From Actinomyces naeslundii (GTDB lineage Bacteria; Actinomycetota; Actinomycetes; Actinomycetales; Actinomycetaceae): a DNA stretch of 64,000 nucleotides. The DNA lies in assembly GCF_001956585.1 (NCBI RefSeq), contig NZ_MSRR01000031.1, positions 1 to 64,000 of the forward strand. Reading direction: 5' to 3'. Below are positions 44,140-52,264 of this stretch, piece after piece (the stretch's first letter is position 1; each line of letters opens with the position of its first letter). The position numbers and the translations under genes were made by a program. The notes under the pieces are model-generated. The model ran no database searches and was not told the DNA's origin. It saw only the letters and a list, made by a program, of their open reading frames with translations.

Positions 44140-46461
44140 ATGCTGACGCGACTGCTCAAGGCCGACCTGGCGCGCGGCGCCGTCGTGGCCGCCACCCTGA
44201 CCGCCCTCATCGCCCTGGCGGCCACGCTGATGTCGGCCGGGACGTCCCTGATCGTGGACAGCCTGTCGGCAACGAGCCGGCTGTCCACCCAGGCCAAGCT
44301 GCCGGATCTGGTCCAGATGCACACCGGGACAGTGGACTCCGAGACCATTGACCAGTGGGCCGCGACGCGCAGCGACATCGCCGATCACGAGGTCATCAAG
44401 ACCCTGCCGGTACCGCGCCAAGAGCTGACGATCAACGGCCGCAACCAGAGCGAGTCCTACAGTGAGCCCGCCTTCGTCACCTCCCCCAAGCGCCTCGACC
44501 TGCTGCTCGATGATCAAGGCAACCCCGTGGACCCGAGGCCGGGCGAGGTGGTTCTGCCGATCCACTACCGGGCGATCGAGGCCGCCGACGTCGGTGACAC
44601 CGTCACCGTCACCGCCGGGGGCAGGACGACGACGCTGAAAGTGGTGGGTTTCGCACGCGACGCGCAGATGAATGCCGCCATGATCACTTCCAAGCGCCTC
44701 GTGGTCTCACCTAAGGACTTCTCCGCCCTGGAGCAGCAGATCAGCGAGCCCGAGTACCTCATCGAGTTCACCCTGACCGGCTCCGCCCGCCCCGGAACCG
44801 TCATCAGCAGCTATAAGGAAGCGGGCCTGCCCAGCAACGGCATCAACATCAGCGCCTCGATGATTCAGCTCATGAACTCCCTGAACACCATGCTCATCGT
44901 GGCCGTGGCCCTGGTGGTGGCGATCGTGCTGGCCGTAGTCGCCATCCTCGCCCTGCGCTACACAGTGCTGGCGGCCATCGAGTCGGACCTGGCCCAGATC
45001 GCCGTGCTCAAGGCCATCGGAGCGCCTCACAGCCGGATACGCCGCCTCTACGTGATCAAGTACCTGGCCCTGTCAGCGGTGGGAGCGATCATCGGCTACG
45101 CAGCGGGCCAGCCCCTGGCGGCACAGCTGGAGGCCCCCACGACCCTCTACCTGGGCACGCCACCCAGGACCGTCTGGAGCGTGGGGATCCCCATCCTCGC
45201 GGTGCTGGTTCTGGCCGCGATCATCGTCGGCTTCACGTGGCTGTCCCTGCGACGCGTCGGACGCATCTCGACGATCGAGGCCCTGCACAGCGGCACCAGC
45301 GCCTCCCTGCGCCCGCGCCGTCAGCGGTGGAGGCTCAGTAGCGTGCGTCGTCTTCCGGTCCAGGTATGGCTCGGCGCGCGTGAGGCGCTACGCCCCTCCA
45401 ACGCGCTGCTGCTCGGCGTCCTGGCGCTGTGCACCTTCACCATGGTGCTGCCGACCAATGTCTCCACCACCCTGAGCAATCCGCAGATCGCCACCTATCT
45501 GGGAGTCGGCCAGGCGGATCTGCGCATCGACGTGCGCACCGGGGTCCAGGACCTGGCCACGGTGGACAAGGAGGTCGACTCCGACCCCCGTATCACCCGG
45601 CACACCACGGTACTGCGCCGCAGCTACAAGATGTCCACGAGCAGTGGCGGCTGGGAGCCGGTGATCATCGATATCGGAAATCACGAGGCCTTCCCCATGA
45701 AGTACATCTCCGGACATGGTCCCACCACGGACGACGAGGTCTCCCTGTCCTACAGCCAGGCCGAGGCCACGGGCGCGAAGGAGGGATCCACGGTCACCGT
45801 GCAGACCGCCGACGGGGACAAGGACCTCACGGTCACGGGCGTCTACCAGGACATCACCAACAACGGGAAGACCGCCAAGGCCACCTTCGACGACGGCGCT
45901 CCCGCGCTGTGGCAGGTCATCTACGCCGATGCCCACTCCCCGGACCAGGCCAGCGCCTTCGCCCGTGACCTGAACGAGAAGTACCCGGGCGTCCAGGCGA
46001 TCGGCATGAACCAGTACGCCTCCCAGTTCTTCGGGGCCACCGGCTCCCAGGTTCACCGCATCACCATGATGGCCTGCGCCATCGCACTGGGACTGTCCTT
46101 CCTCATCACCGTCCTGTTCACCGTCCTGGTCGTGTCGAGGGAGAGGCCCCAGCTGGGCGTCCTCCTCGCACTGGGCTGCACCAGGGGCGCCATCGCCCGT
46201 CAGTACCTCATCCGTTTCGGCGTCCTGGCCCTGACCGGTATCGCCTTGGGGCTGCTGGGCTCCTTCACACTGGGAGCCTCCGCGATCGGGGCTGCCATGT
46301 CCTCTCGAGGAGCGCCCGATCTTCAGCTTCTCCCCAACCCGTGGCTGGTGGGACTGCTCCTGCCGGGTGCGCTGCTGGCCACCGTCATCGGCGCGGTCGC
46401 CCTGGCACTCAGACGCCTTCGCACCATGTCCCTGTCCACTGCTCTGACCACCGGCGAATGA
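44140..46461 (+). CDS. ABC transporter permease (FtsX/MacB-like)
   Basis: A 773-residue permease with two FtsX-like domains. It starts MLTRLLKADLARGAVV with a first transmembrane helix (about 12-38), a large extracellular domain (about 40-250), three helices (about 255-370), a second extracellular domain and three final helices (about 640-770). This topology matches MacB/LolC-type machines that extrude lipoproteins, peptides or antibiotics rather than importers. AAGGAGGCC precedes the ATG and the ATPase gene follows after 10 bases. A TetR-like operator lies upstream, implying induction by a compound. Confidence 0.9.
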   Translation: MLTRLLKADLARGAVVAATLTALIALAATLMSAGTSLIVDSLSATSRLSTQAKLPDLVQMHTGTVDSETIDQWAATRSDIADHEVIKTLPVPRQELTINGRNQSESYSEPAFVTSPKRLDLLLDDQGNPVDPRPGEVVLPIHYRAIEAADVGDTVTVTAGGRTTTLKVVGFARDAQMNAAMITSKRLVVSPKDFSALEQQISEPEYLIEFTLTGSARPGTVISSYKEAGLPSNGINISASMIQLMNSLNTMLIVAVALVVAIVLAVVAILALRYTVLAAIESDLAQIAVLKAIGAPHSRIRRLYVIKYLALSAVGAIIGYAAGQPLAAQLEAPTTLYLGTPPRTVWSVGIPILAVLVLAAIIVGFTWLSLRRVGRISTIEALHSGTSASLRPRRQRWRLSSVRRLPVQVWLGAREALRPSNALLLGVLALCTFTMVLPTNVSTTLSNPQIATYLGVGQADLRIDVRTGVQDLATVDKEVDSDPRITRHTTVLRRSYKMSTSSGGWEPVIIDIGNHEAFPMKYISGHGPTTDDEVSLSYSQAEATGAKEGSTVTVQTADGDKDLTVTGVYQDITNNGKTAKATFDDGAPALWQVIYADAHSPDQASAFARDLNEKYPGVQAIGMNQYASQFFGATGSQVHRITMMACAIALGLSFLITVLFTVLVVSRERPQLGVLLALGCTRGAIARQYLIRFGVLALTGIALGLLGSFTLGASAIGAAMSSRGAPDLQLLPNPWLVGLLLPGALLATVIGAVALALRRLRTMSLSTALTTGE

Positions 46462-46471
46462 GAGAGAAACG

Positions 46472-47278
46472 ATGAACACCTCGATCCCCACCAACGCCCG
46501 CCTGAACGCTGCGAGCACGACACCGGCCGGGACCACGGGTCCCGCCCTGAGTGCCCGGGGCCTGTCGAAGAGCTACCAGAGCCCCGTTCTGACGAAGCTG
46601 GACCTGGATATCGAGCAGGGGCAGTTCGTCGCCATCATGGGCCCCTCCGGATCCGGGAAGTCCACCCTCCTGCACTGCCTGAGCGGCATGGACCGGCCCA
46701 CTGACGGCTCAGTGCTCCTGGGAGACACAGAAATGACGACCTTGAGCGAGAAGGAGCTGGCGGCGCTACGGCTGACGCGCTTCGGATTCGTCTTCCAGCA
46801 GGCCCACCTCATGGCCACTCTGTGCCTGCTGGACAACATCGTCCTACCCGGGTTCCTGGCGGGTCTGCGTCCGCGCCCCGAGGTCACGGCGCGCGGAGAG
46901 GAGCTCATGGAACGCATGGGGATCGCCGAGCTGGCCGCCAGCAGCGTCACCGAGGTCTCCGGAGGCCAGCTCCAACGAGCCGGCATCTGCCGGGCCCTGA
47001 TCAATGATCCCGGAATCGTGTTCGCCGACGAGCCCACCGGAGCGCTCAACTCAGCCACCGCGCTGCAGATCCTCGACCTGCTCGGTCAGGTGCACGCCTC
47101 GGGAACGACTCTCGTCATGGTCACCCACGACGCCCAGGTGGCGGTCCGGGCGGACCGGGTCCTGGTGCTCGTGGACGGACGGATCGTGGAGGACCTCTCC
47201 CTGGGGCGCTATGAGGAGGCTGAGGCGCCCTCACGCCTGACGACGGTCACCGAGGCCCTTCAGCGCCGCAGCGTGTGA
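46472..47278 (+). CDS. ABC transporter ATP-binding protein (MacB/LolD-like)
   Basis: The ATPase partner of the upstream permease; 268 residues. Walker A GPSGSGKSTLLHCLSG, the Q loop in FVFQQAHL, signature VSGGQLQRAGICRAL, Walker B IVFADEPTGAL and the switch His in VTHDAQ are intact. The 30-residue N-terminal extension is Ala/Thr-rich. It ends 11 bases before the convergent small Cys-rich gene. Substrate is unknown; the operator upstream suggests drug or antimicrobial export. Confidence 0.92.
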   Translation: MNTSIPTNARLNAASTTPAGTTGPALSARGLSKSYQSPVLTKLDLDIEQGQFVAIMGPSGSGKSTLLHCLSGMDRPTDGSVLLGDTEMTTLSEKELAALRLTRFGFVFQQAHLMATLCLLDNIVLPGFLAGLRPRPEVTARGEELMERMGIAELAASSVTEVSGGQLQRAGICRALINDPGIVFADEPTGALNSATALQILDLLGQVHASGTTLVMVTHDAQVAVRADRVLVLVDGRIVEDLSLGRYEEAEAPSRLTTVTEALQRRSV

Positions 47279-47289
47279 AGGCACCGGAC

Positions 47290-47592
47290 TCAGTGACCGC
47301 CACAGCCGCAACCGCCGCCGCTCGAGGCGGACGCGGAGACGTCACGCAGGCCCAGCAGGTTGCCGGTCTTGTGTCCGGGAGTGACGCCCTGCGGGGCCGC
47401 CGCCCCCAGCGCAGTCGTCACCGCTGTGGCGACTGCGACGGCGTCCACGTCCTCCGGCGATGTCTGCACGGGCTGGGGCCGGTAGCCCTCACCCAGGGGC
47501 TGGGCAACCTCGGGAGCGGCCGCCCGCTCGTCCCGCTCGCTCTGCTTGGCGTGACCGCCGCATCCGCAGCTGCACCCACCGGTCTGGCTCAT
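47290..47592 (-). CDS. Small protein bracketed by two CGCGGH motifs
   Basis: I do not recognise a named family. The 100-residue protein has Cys/Gly/His clusters at both ends: Cys7, Cys9, Cys11 and His14 near the N-terminus, Cys95, Cys97 and His100 at the very C-terminus. The hexapeptide CGCGGH occurs at 9-14 and again as the last six residues. The middle is Ala/Gln/Glu-rich, perhaps partly disordered. Such paired Cys-Gly-Cys-Gly-Gly-His ends suggest metal or iron-sulfur binding, but this is inference. GAGGAGATCTG precedes the ATG, and it lies 75 bases downstream of truB on the same strand. Confidence 0.7.
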   Translation of the reverse strand: MSQTGGCSCGCGGHAKQSERDERAAAPEVAQPLGEGYRPQPVQTSPEDVDAVAVATAVTTALGAAAPQGVTPGHKTGNLLGLRDVSASASSGGGCGCGGH

Positions 47593-47667
47593 CAGATCTC
47601 CTCAGATAAAGGCACTCATCATGTCTGCTCACGCCGGACGAGCCGGCGGCTCGACTCCGAGCCCGTC

Positions 47668-48819
47668 TCAGGCCGGGTCGAGGACCAGCACCGGACGCGC
47701 GCGCGAGCCTTGATGCCTCAACAGTGCCACGAGCCGCCCGTCAGGAGCGAATCCGGCCACGACGCGCTGCCTGGAGATCCCCTTGGAGGCCACTTCCCCC
47801 AACCGGCCCTCGGGCGCCTCGGCCCGTTCCAGGACCGCGGCGTCGAGCGGCTGACCGTGGCGCAGTCCGCGAGCCTCGGGCTCTGTGAGGGCGAGCCGCT
47901 CGAAGCAGCGCCGGGCCACCTCCTCCAACGGGACTGTGGCGGCTCCGCGCGGGTCAGGGGTGACGGCGTCGGTCTCGACCTGCTCGGACAGCTCGATCAG
48001 GGTGCTGGCCTGACCGACGTCGAAGGGGCCGACCCCGGTGCGCCGCAGCGCGGTCAGGTGCGCGCCGCACCCCAGGGCCTGGCCCAGGTCACGGGCCAGG
48101 GCTCGCACGTAGGTGCCCGACGAGCAGGAGACCACGACATCATGGTCCACGACCTGGACCTCGCCCTCGGCTCCGTCCGTCTCGGCGCCCGTTGCGACTC
48201 CCCCTGCCGCAGCACCGGCGAGGTCGACACCGGCCTGACGGGGCTCTCCGGTCAGGCGCAGATCGTGGATGGTGACGGGCCTGGCCTCCAGCTCGACGTC
48301 CTGCCCGTCGCGAACCCGTTTGTAGGCGCGCACGCCGTCGACCTTGATGGCCGAGACGGCGCTGGGCACCTGCTGGATCTGTCCGGTCAGGCCGGCCAGT
48401 GCCTTCTGGAGGCGGTCCCCGGACAGGTCGTCGATCCGGCAGCCGTGGGCTGCGGTGACCTCGCCCTCGGCGTCCTCGGTAGTGGTCTCCAGCCCGAGGC
48501 GGATGGTGGCCGCGTAGGTCTTGTCCGCTCCCACCAGGTAGGTGAGGAATCGGGTGGCGCGTCCGACGCCCAGGAGCAGCAGGCCGGTGGCCATGGGGTC
48601 GAGGGTGCCGGCGTGCCCCACCTTGCGGGTGGCGGCCAGGCGCCGCGTGGCACCGACGACGTCGTGGCTGGTCAGCCCCTGGGGCTTGTCCACCAGGAGG
48701 ATCCCGTCGGAGGCTGGGACGGCTCCGCGAGGGACGTCGGGGCGGCGCCGACGCGCACGGTGGTGGTCGTTATCGCCACCGGCCCGCTCCACCGGCTCGG
48801 CCTGATCGGAGACGCTCAC
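47668..48819 (-). CDS. truB: tRNA pseudouridine(55) synthase TruB
   Basis: TruB makes pseudouridine 55 in the T loop of tRNA. The 383-residue protein shows [15 protein letters not shown], the catalytic [16 protein letters not shown] with its Asp, and [18 protein letters not shown]. An extra acidic insert (about residues 190-225) and a C-terminal extension make it longer than E. coli TruB. The GTG start overlaps the rbfA stop (GTGA), supporting cotranslation. An N-terminal tail of about 35 residues precedes the conserved core. Confidence 0.96.
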   Translation of the reverse strand: MSVSDQAEPVERAGGDNDHHRARRRRPDVPRGAVPASDGILLVDKPQGLTSHDVVGATRRLAATRKVGHAGTLDPMATGLLLLGVGRATRFLTYLVGADKTYAATIRLGLETTTEDAEGEVTAAHGCRIDDLSGDRLQKALAGLTGQIQQVPSAVSAIKVDGVRAYKRVRDGQDVELEARPVTIHDLRLTGEPRQAGVDLAGAAAGGVATGAETDGAEGEVQVVDHDVVVSCSSGTYVRALARDLGQALGCGAHLTALRRTGVGPFDVGQASTLIELSEQVETDAVTPDPRGAATVPLEEVARRCFERLALTEPEARGLRHGQPLDAAVLERAEAPEGRLGEVASKGISRQRVVAGFAPDGRLVALLRHQGSRARPVLVLDPA

Positions 48820-49310
48820 AGGCCCTCTGCGTCCCGAGCCGGCCCCTGATCGGCCGTCTGCTCATCATCCTCGTCGGTCTCGCCCGTGTCCTCGTCGTCG
48901 TGGCGGTAGGGGTCGGCCTCTCCCGCATAGGTGGCGCCCTCGGCGGCCTTGGCGATCTGGGCGTCGCGCACGCGGGCCTGAGCCAGGGCGTCCTCGAGGG
49001 TCTTGGCGGTCGTGGGCAGGGCGTCGAGCTGGAAGGTCAGGGACGGGGTGAGACGGATCCCCAGGGCCTTGCCGACCTCTGAGCGGATGAGGCCCTTGGC
49101 CGAGCGCAGTGCCTTGGCCGTCTCCTCGCGCTCCTCGTCGCTGCCGTAGACGGTGTAGAAGATGGTCGCCTGCTGCAGGTCGCCGGTGACACGGACGTCG
49201 GTGACGGTGACGAAGCCCAGGCGCGGATCCTTGATACGCCCCTGAAGGAGGCGGGCGACGGTCTCATGAATGCGGTCGGCGACCTTGCGGGCGCGGGCGG
49301 CGTCGGCCAT
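48816..49310 (-). CDS. rbfA: Ribosome-binding factor A
   Basis: RbfA helps mature the 16S rRNA 5' end in the small subunit. The 164-residue protein starts [23 protein letters not shown], contains the KH-like core [29 protein letters not shown], and ends in an acidic tail of about 45 residues. In most bacteria rbfA follows infB directly; here the two are 7.3 kb apart because of inserted genes. Confidence 0.95.
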   Translation of the reverse strand: MADAARARKVADRIHETVARLLQGRIKDPRLGFVTVTDVRVTGDLQQATIFYTVYGSDEEREETAKALRSAKGLIRSEVGKALGIRLTPSLTFQLDALPTTAKTLEDALAQARVRDAQIAKAAEGATYAGEADPYRHDDEDTGETDEDDEQTADQGPARDAEGL

Positions 49311-49507
49311 GGCGGGGCTCCTTCACGTGCGGGGGCCGGGTCTGTGAGGCCCGGGGCTGAGCGATCGGGACCGATCGGCGCGTCGTCCTCGCCCGCGAAA
49401 GAGCGAGCCCTTCCGAGGCGATCCAGTGCGCCTCACTATGCTACGTGGAGCGGCGACGCTGTCACCGCCGCCATCCCCGAGCGCGAACGGATCAGGAACA
49501 GATCACA

Positions 49508-50524
49508 ATGAGCTCCTCCCCCGGTGCATCCTCCTTGGAACCCGAACCCTCCGCGACGCCGAGTTCTCCGGCAGGCGCCCGAGGGCCGGCGTCGGCCTCC
49601 GGGGCGCTCGACGGTACCGGGATGGCCCTGGTCATCGGCTGCTACACCCTGTGGGGCGTCTTCCCCCTCTACTTCCACCTGTTGTCCGCGGCCGGCAGTG
49701 TGGAGATCATCGGTCACCGGATCGTGTGGACCCTGGGCACCTGTCTGGCGCTCATCGCCGCGCGCCGCCGTTGGGCGAGCCTTGCCCGCGTCTGCCGCAC
49801 GCCCCGACTGCTGGGGGCGCTGACCGTCTGTGGACTCCTGGTCTCGGTCAACTGGCTCGTCTACGTCTACGGTGTCAACACCGCACGCACGGCCGATGCC
49901 GCCCTGGGCTACTTCATCAACCCGTTGGTGACGGTGGCCCTGGCCTCGCTGGTCCTGCGCGAGCGGCTGCGCCCCGTCCACCGGGTCTCGATCGTGCTGG
50001 CGAGCGCCGCCGTCGCGCTCCTGGTGGTGCTCCAGGGCTCGCTGCCGTGGATCTCCCTGGCCCTGGCCTTCTCCTTCGCCCTGTACGGGCTGGTCAAGAA
50101 GCGGATCGGGCCTGACGTGGATGCCCTGACCGGACTGACGGTGGAGAGCGCCGTCGTGGCGCCTATCGCCCTTGCCTACCTGAGCTGCCTGGCCTGGCAG
50201 GGGCAGTCGGCCTGGCAGTCCCCCGACCAGGGCTGGCAGATCATGGCTCTGCTCGTGGTGGCCGGTCCGGTCACGGCCGTGCCCCTGCTGCTCTTCGCCG
50301 CAGGGACCAGGCGGGTACCGCTGTCGGTGGTGGGGATGAGTCAGTACATCGCCCCGACCATCCAGTTCCTTCTGGCCTGGGCCGTCTTCCATGAGCAGAT
50401 CCCGCCGGCGCGCTGGGCGGCCATGGTGCTGGTGTGGGCGGCGGTCGCGGTCTTCATCGGCGACGCCGTGCACCAGCTCATTCGCCGTCCTCATCCGCGT
50501 CCGGCAAACCGGCCTCGGCCCTGA
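49508..50524 (+). CDS. rarD: RarD/EamA-type transporter
   Basis: A 338-residue membrane protein of the RarD subgroup of EamA (drug/metabolite) transporters. About ten transmembrane segments run from residue 38, and the opening GCYTLWGVFPLYFHLLS...EIIGHRIVW is the RarD hallmark. The first 35 residues are a Pro/Ser/Ala-rich tail. Its role is likely metabolite export, with chloramphenicol sensitivity reported for E. coli RarD. Its 3' end overlaps the 3' end of the convergent slipin gene by 47 bases. Confidence 0.88.
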   Translation: MSSSPGASSLEPEPSATPSSPAGARGPASASGALDGTGMALVIGCYTLWGVFPLYFHLLSAAGSVEIIGHRIVWTLGTCLALIAARRRWASLARVCRTPRLLGALTVCGLLVSVNWLVYVYGVNTARTADAALGYFINPLVTVALASLVLRERLRPVHRVSIVLASAAVALLVVLQGSLPWISLALAFSFALYGLVKKRIGPDVDALTGLTVESAVVAPIALAYLSCLAWQGQSAWQSPDQGWQIMALLVVAGPVTAVPLLLFAAGTRRVPLSVVGMSQYIAPTIQFLLAWAVFHEQIPPARWAAMVLVWAAVAVFIGDAVHQLIRRPHPRPANRPRP

Positions 50525-51272
50525 AACGCTCCAGGAGCGGACCGATGATGTCCATCGGGAGGGGGAAGACGACTGTGGAGTTCTGGTCGGCGCCGAGCTC
50601 CAGGAGGGTCTGCAGGTAGCGCAGCTGGAGGGAGGCCGGTGACTTCGAGAGCGTGTCCGCCGCCTGGCGCAGCTCCTCGGAGGCCTGAAGCTCACCGCGG
50701 GCATTGATGATCTTGGCACGGCGCTCGCGCTCGGCCTCGGCACCACGGGCCATGGCCCGCTGCATCTGCTCGGGGATCTCGACGTCCTTGATCTCGACGA
50801 CGCTGACCTCCACACCCCAGGGCTCGGTGAGCTTCTCGATGATGTCGCGCAGGTCGGCGTTCAGGGCGCTGCGGTGGGCGAGCACGGTGTCCAGGTCGAC
50901 CCGCCCGAGGACGGATCTCAGTGTGGTCTGCGCGATCTGGGAGGTGGCGATCGCGTAGTTCTCCACCGCCATGACGGCTTTGACCGGGTCGGTGACGTTG
51001 AACAGGACGACGGCGTTGACGCGCGCCGGCACGTTGTCCTCCGTGATGACCTCCTGTGGCGGGATGGTCAGGGTGACCACTCGGGTGTCGACCCGTACCA
51101 GGCGCTCGAGGAAGGGGACGACCAGGTGCAGACCGGGCTCGTAGACGGGCCGCAGGCGCCCCAGCCTGAAGACGATGCCCCGCTCGTACTGGGTGATGAT
51201 CTTCAGCGAGAGCGCCAGGGCGAGCAGCACGAGGACGGCGAGCGCCACGACGGCGGAGACGGAAGTAGTCAT
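50478..51272 (-). CDS. SPFH/stomatin-like slipin
   Basis: A 264-residue slipin of the SPFH/Band 7 superfamily: one N-terminal transmembrane helix (about 6-25), then the PHB domain with ITQYERGIVFRLGRLRP, LTIPPQEVITEDNVPARVNAVV and the coiled-coil region REAxAERERRAKIINARGE-like near residues 175-200. Such proteins scaffold membrane microdomains and often associate with membrane proteases or redox proteins. It lies 50 bases after the Cys-motif membrane protein and probably belongs to the norB operon. Confidence 0.93.
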   Translation of the reverse strand: MTTSVSAVVALAVLVLLALALSLKIITQYERGIVFRLGRLRPVYEPGLHLVVPFLERLVRVDTRVVTLTIPPQEVITEDNVPARVNAVVLFNVTDPVKAVMAVENYAIATSQIAQTTLRSVLGRVDLDTVLAHRSALNADLRDIIEKLTEPWGVEVSVVEIKDVEIPEQMQRAMARGAEAERERRAKIINARGELQASEELRQAADTLSKSPASLQLRYLQTLLELGADQNSTVVFPLPMDIIGPLLERFRAEAGLPDADEDGE

Positions 51273-51322
51273 GAAGGGTCCTTCAGGAAGGTGGGTCGAA
51301 GCGGGTCAGGGCTGGGGCCGGA

Positions 51323-52264
51323 TCATCTGGTTGTGGTGTCGGTGGCCTCGTTCCATGCCGAGGACCATGAGCGCCGAGCTCCACCACGGGCACCATCACG
51401 AACACCGTCCGAGCCGAGCTCGGCACCGGCGACCGGTACTCGTCTGCGGGTGCGCAGGGCAGTGACACGGCGCAGCTCGGGCTCTGCGGAGGCGGCAGTC
51501 CCGCCGTCCGCCTTCCCGACGCCGTCGGGCTCGGCGACGAAGGAGACGTGCACGGACCGCCCCGACGCCGCCGCACGCGCCTGAGCGGCGGCGATCGCCT
51601 CGGCCGCCTCGCGCACCGAGCGGTAGCCCGAGGGGCGAGAGCCGATCGTCACCGGCACGGGTCCGGCTGGGGCGCTCGCCGCCAAGCGACGGGACTCCTC
51701 GGCCTCCCGGTACTCCTGGGAGCCGACGTGGGGCAGGTGTGCCGGTGCGTTGTCAGGAGTGCTCCACAGGTGGCGGGCCAGCGGCAGGACTCCGGTGACA
51801 ATGACGACAACGGCCGTTGTGCCCAGGACGATGAGGTCGCCGACGGCGTGAAAGGCCATCATGAGCAGCAGCGGGATGAAGACGCCGACGCAGGCGATGA
51901 CCAGGCCCACACCGCGATGGAAGCGTCCGGCGTCGGAGTAGGGCCACGGGTCAACGGGCCGGGTGATCTCCCGCGGGCCGGGAGTCGGTGAGCAGCTGTC
52001 CTTGGACGGGCAGCGCCCGCAGATCGCGTGGGCCCCCTCATAGCGGATGACGCGCTTGTCCGGGTCGAAGGCGGTGGGCCACAGCCACTGGTCCTCGTGG
52101 CACCTCCAGCCGTCGACGTCGTCGTGGTAGACGAAGTCCGAGTGGCGCCAGGACATCGAGTGCCGGGCGCTGCGTGAGCCGAGGACGTCCACGACCCACG
52201 CGGCGGCCAGCATGATGAGCGCGTAGGCGGAGATGAGCCACACGCTCAGGTCGGGTGAGCCCAT
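51323..52264 (-). CDS. Membrane protein with WhiB-like iron-sulfur motif
   Basis: A 313-residue protein of no family I can name. It has one N-terminal transmembrane helix (about 6-28), a Cys-rich loop, and two more helices (about 118-137 and 141-160), then a long Ala/Arg-rich tail. The loop has Cys55, Cys82, Cys85 and Cys91, i.e. C-x26-C-x2-C-x5-C, with CGRCPSKDSC at 82-91 closely matching the CxxCPxxxxC of WhiB regulators, and a WLWPTAFDP stretch resembling the WhiB FFP region. The WhiB GVWGG turn and basic DNA-binding tail are not seen. The ATG overlaps the norB stop by one base, so translation is coupled. Confidence 0.8.
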   Translation of the reverse strand: MGSPDLSVWLISAYALIMLAAAWVVDVLGSRSARHSMSWRHSDFVYHDDVDGWRCHEDQWLWPTAFDPDKRVIRYEGAHAICGRCPSKDSCSPTPGPREITRPVDPWPYSDAGRFHRGVGLVIACVGVFIPLLLMMAFHAVGDLIVLGTTAVVVIVTGVLPLARHLWSTPDNAPAHLPHVGSQEYREAEESRRLAASAPAGPVPVTIGSRPSGYRSVREAAEAIAAAQARAAASGRSVHVSFVAEPDGVGKADGGTAASAEPELRRVTALRTRRRVPVAGAELGSDGVRDGARGGARRSWSSAWNEATDTTTR

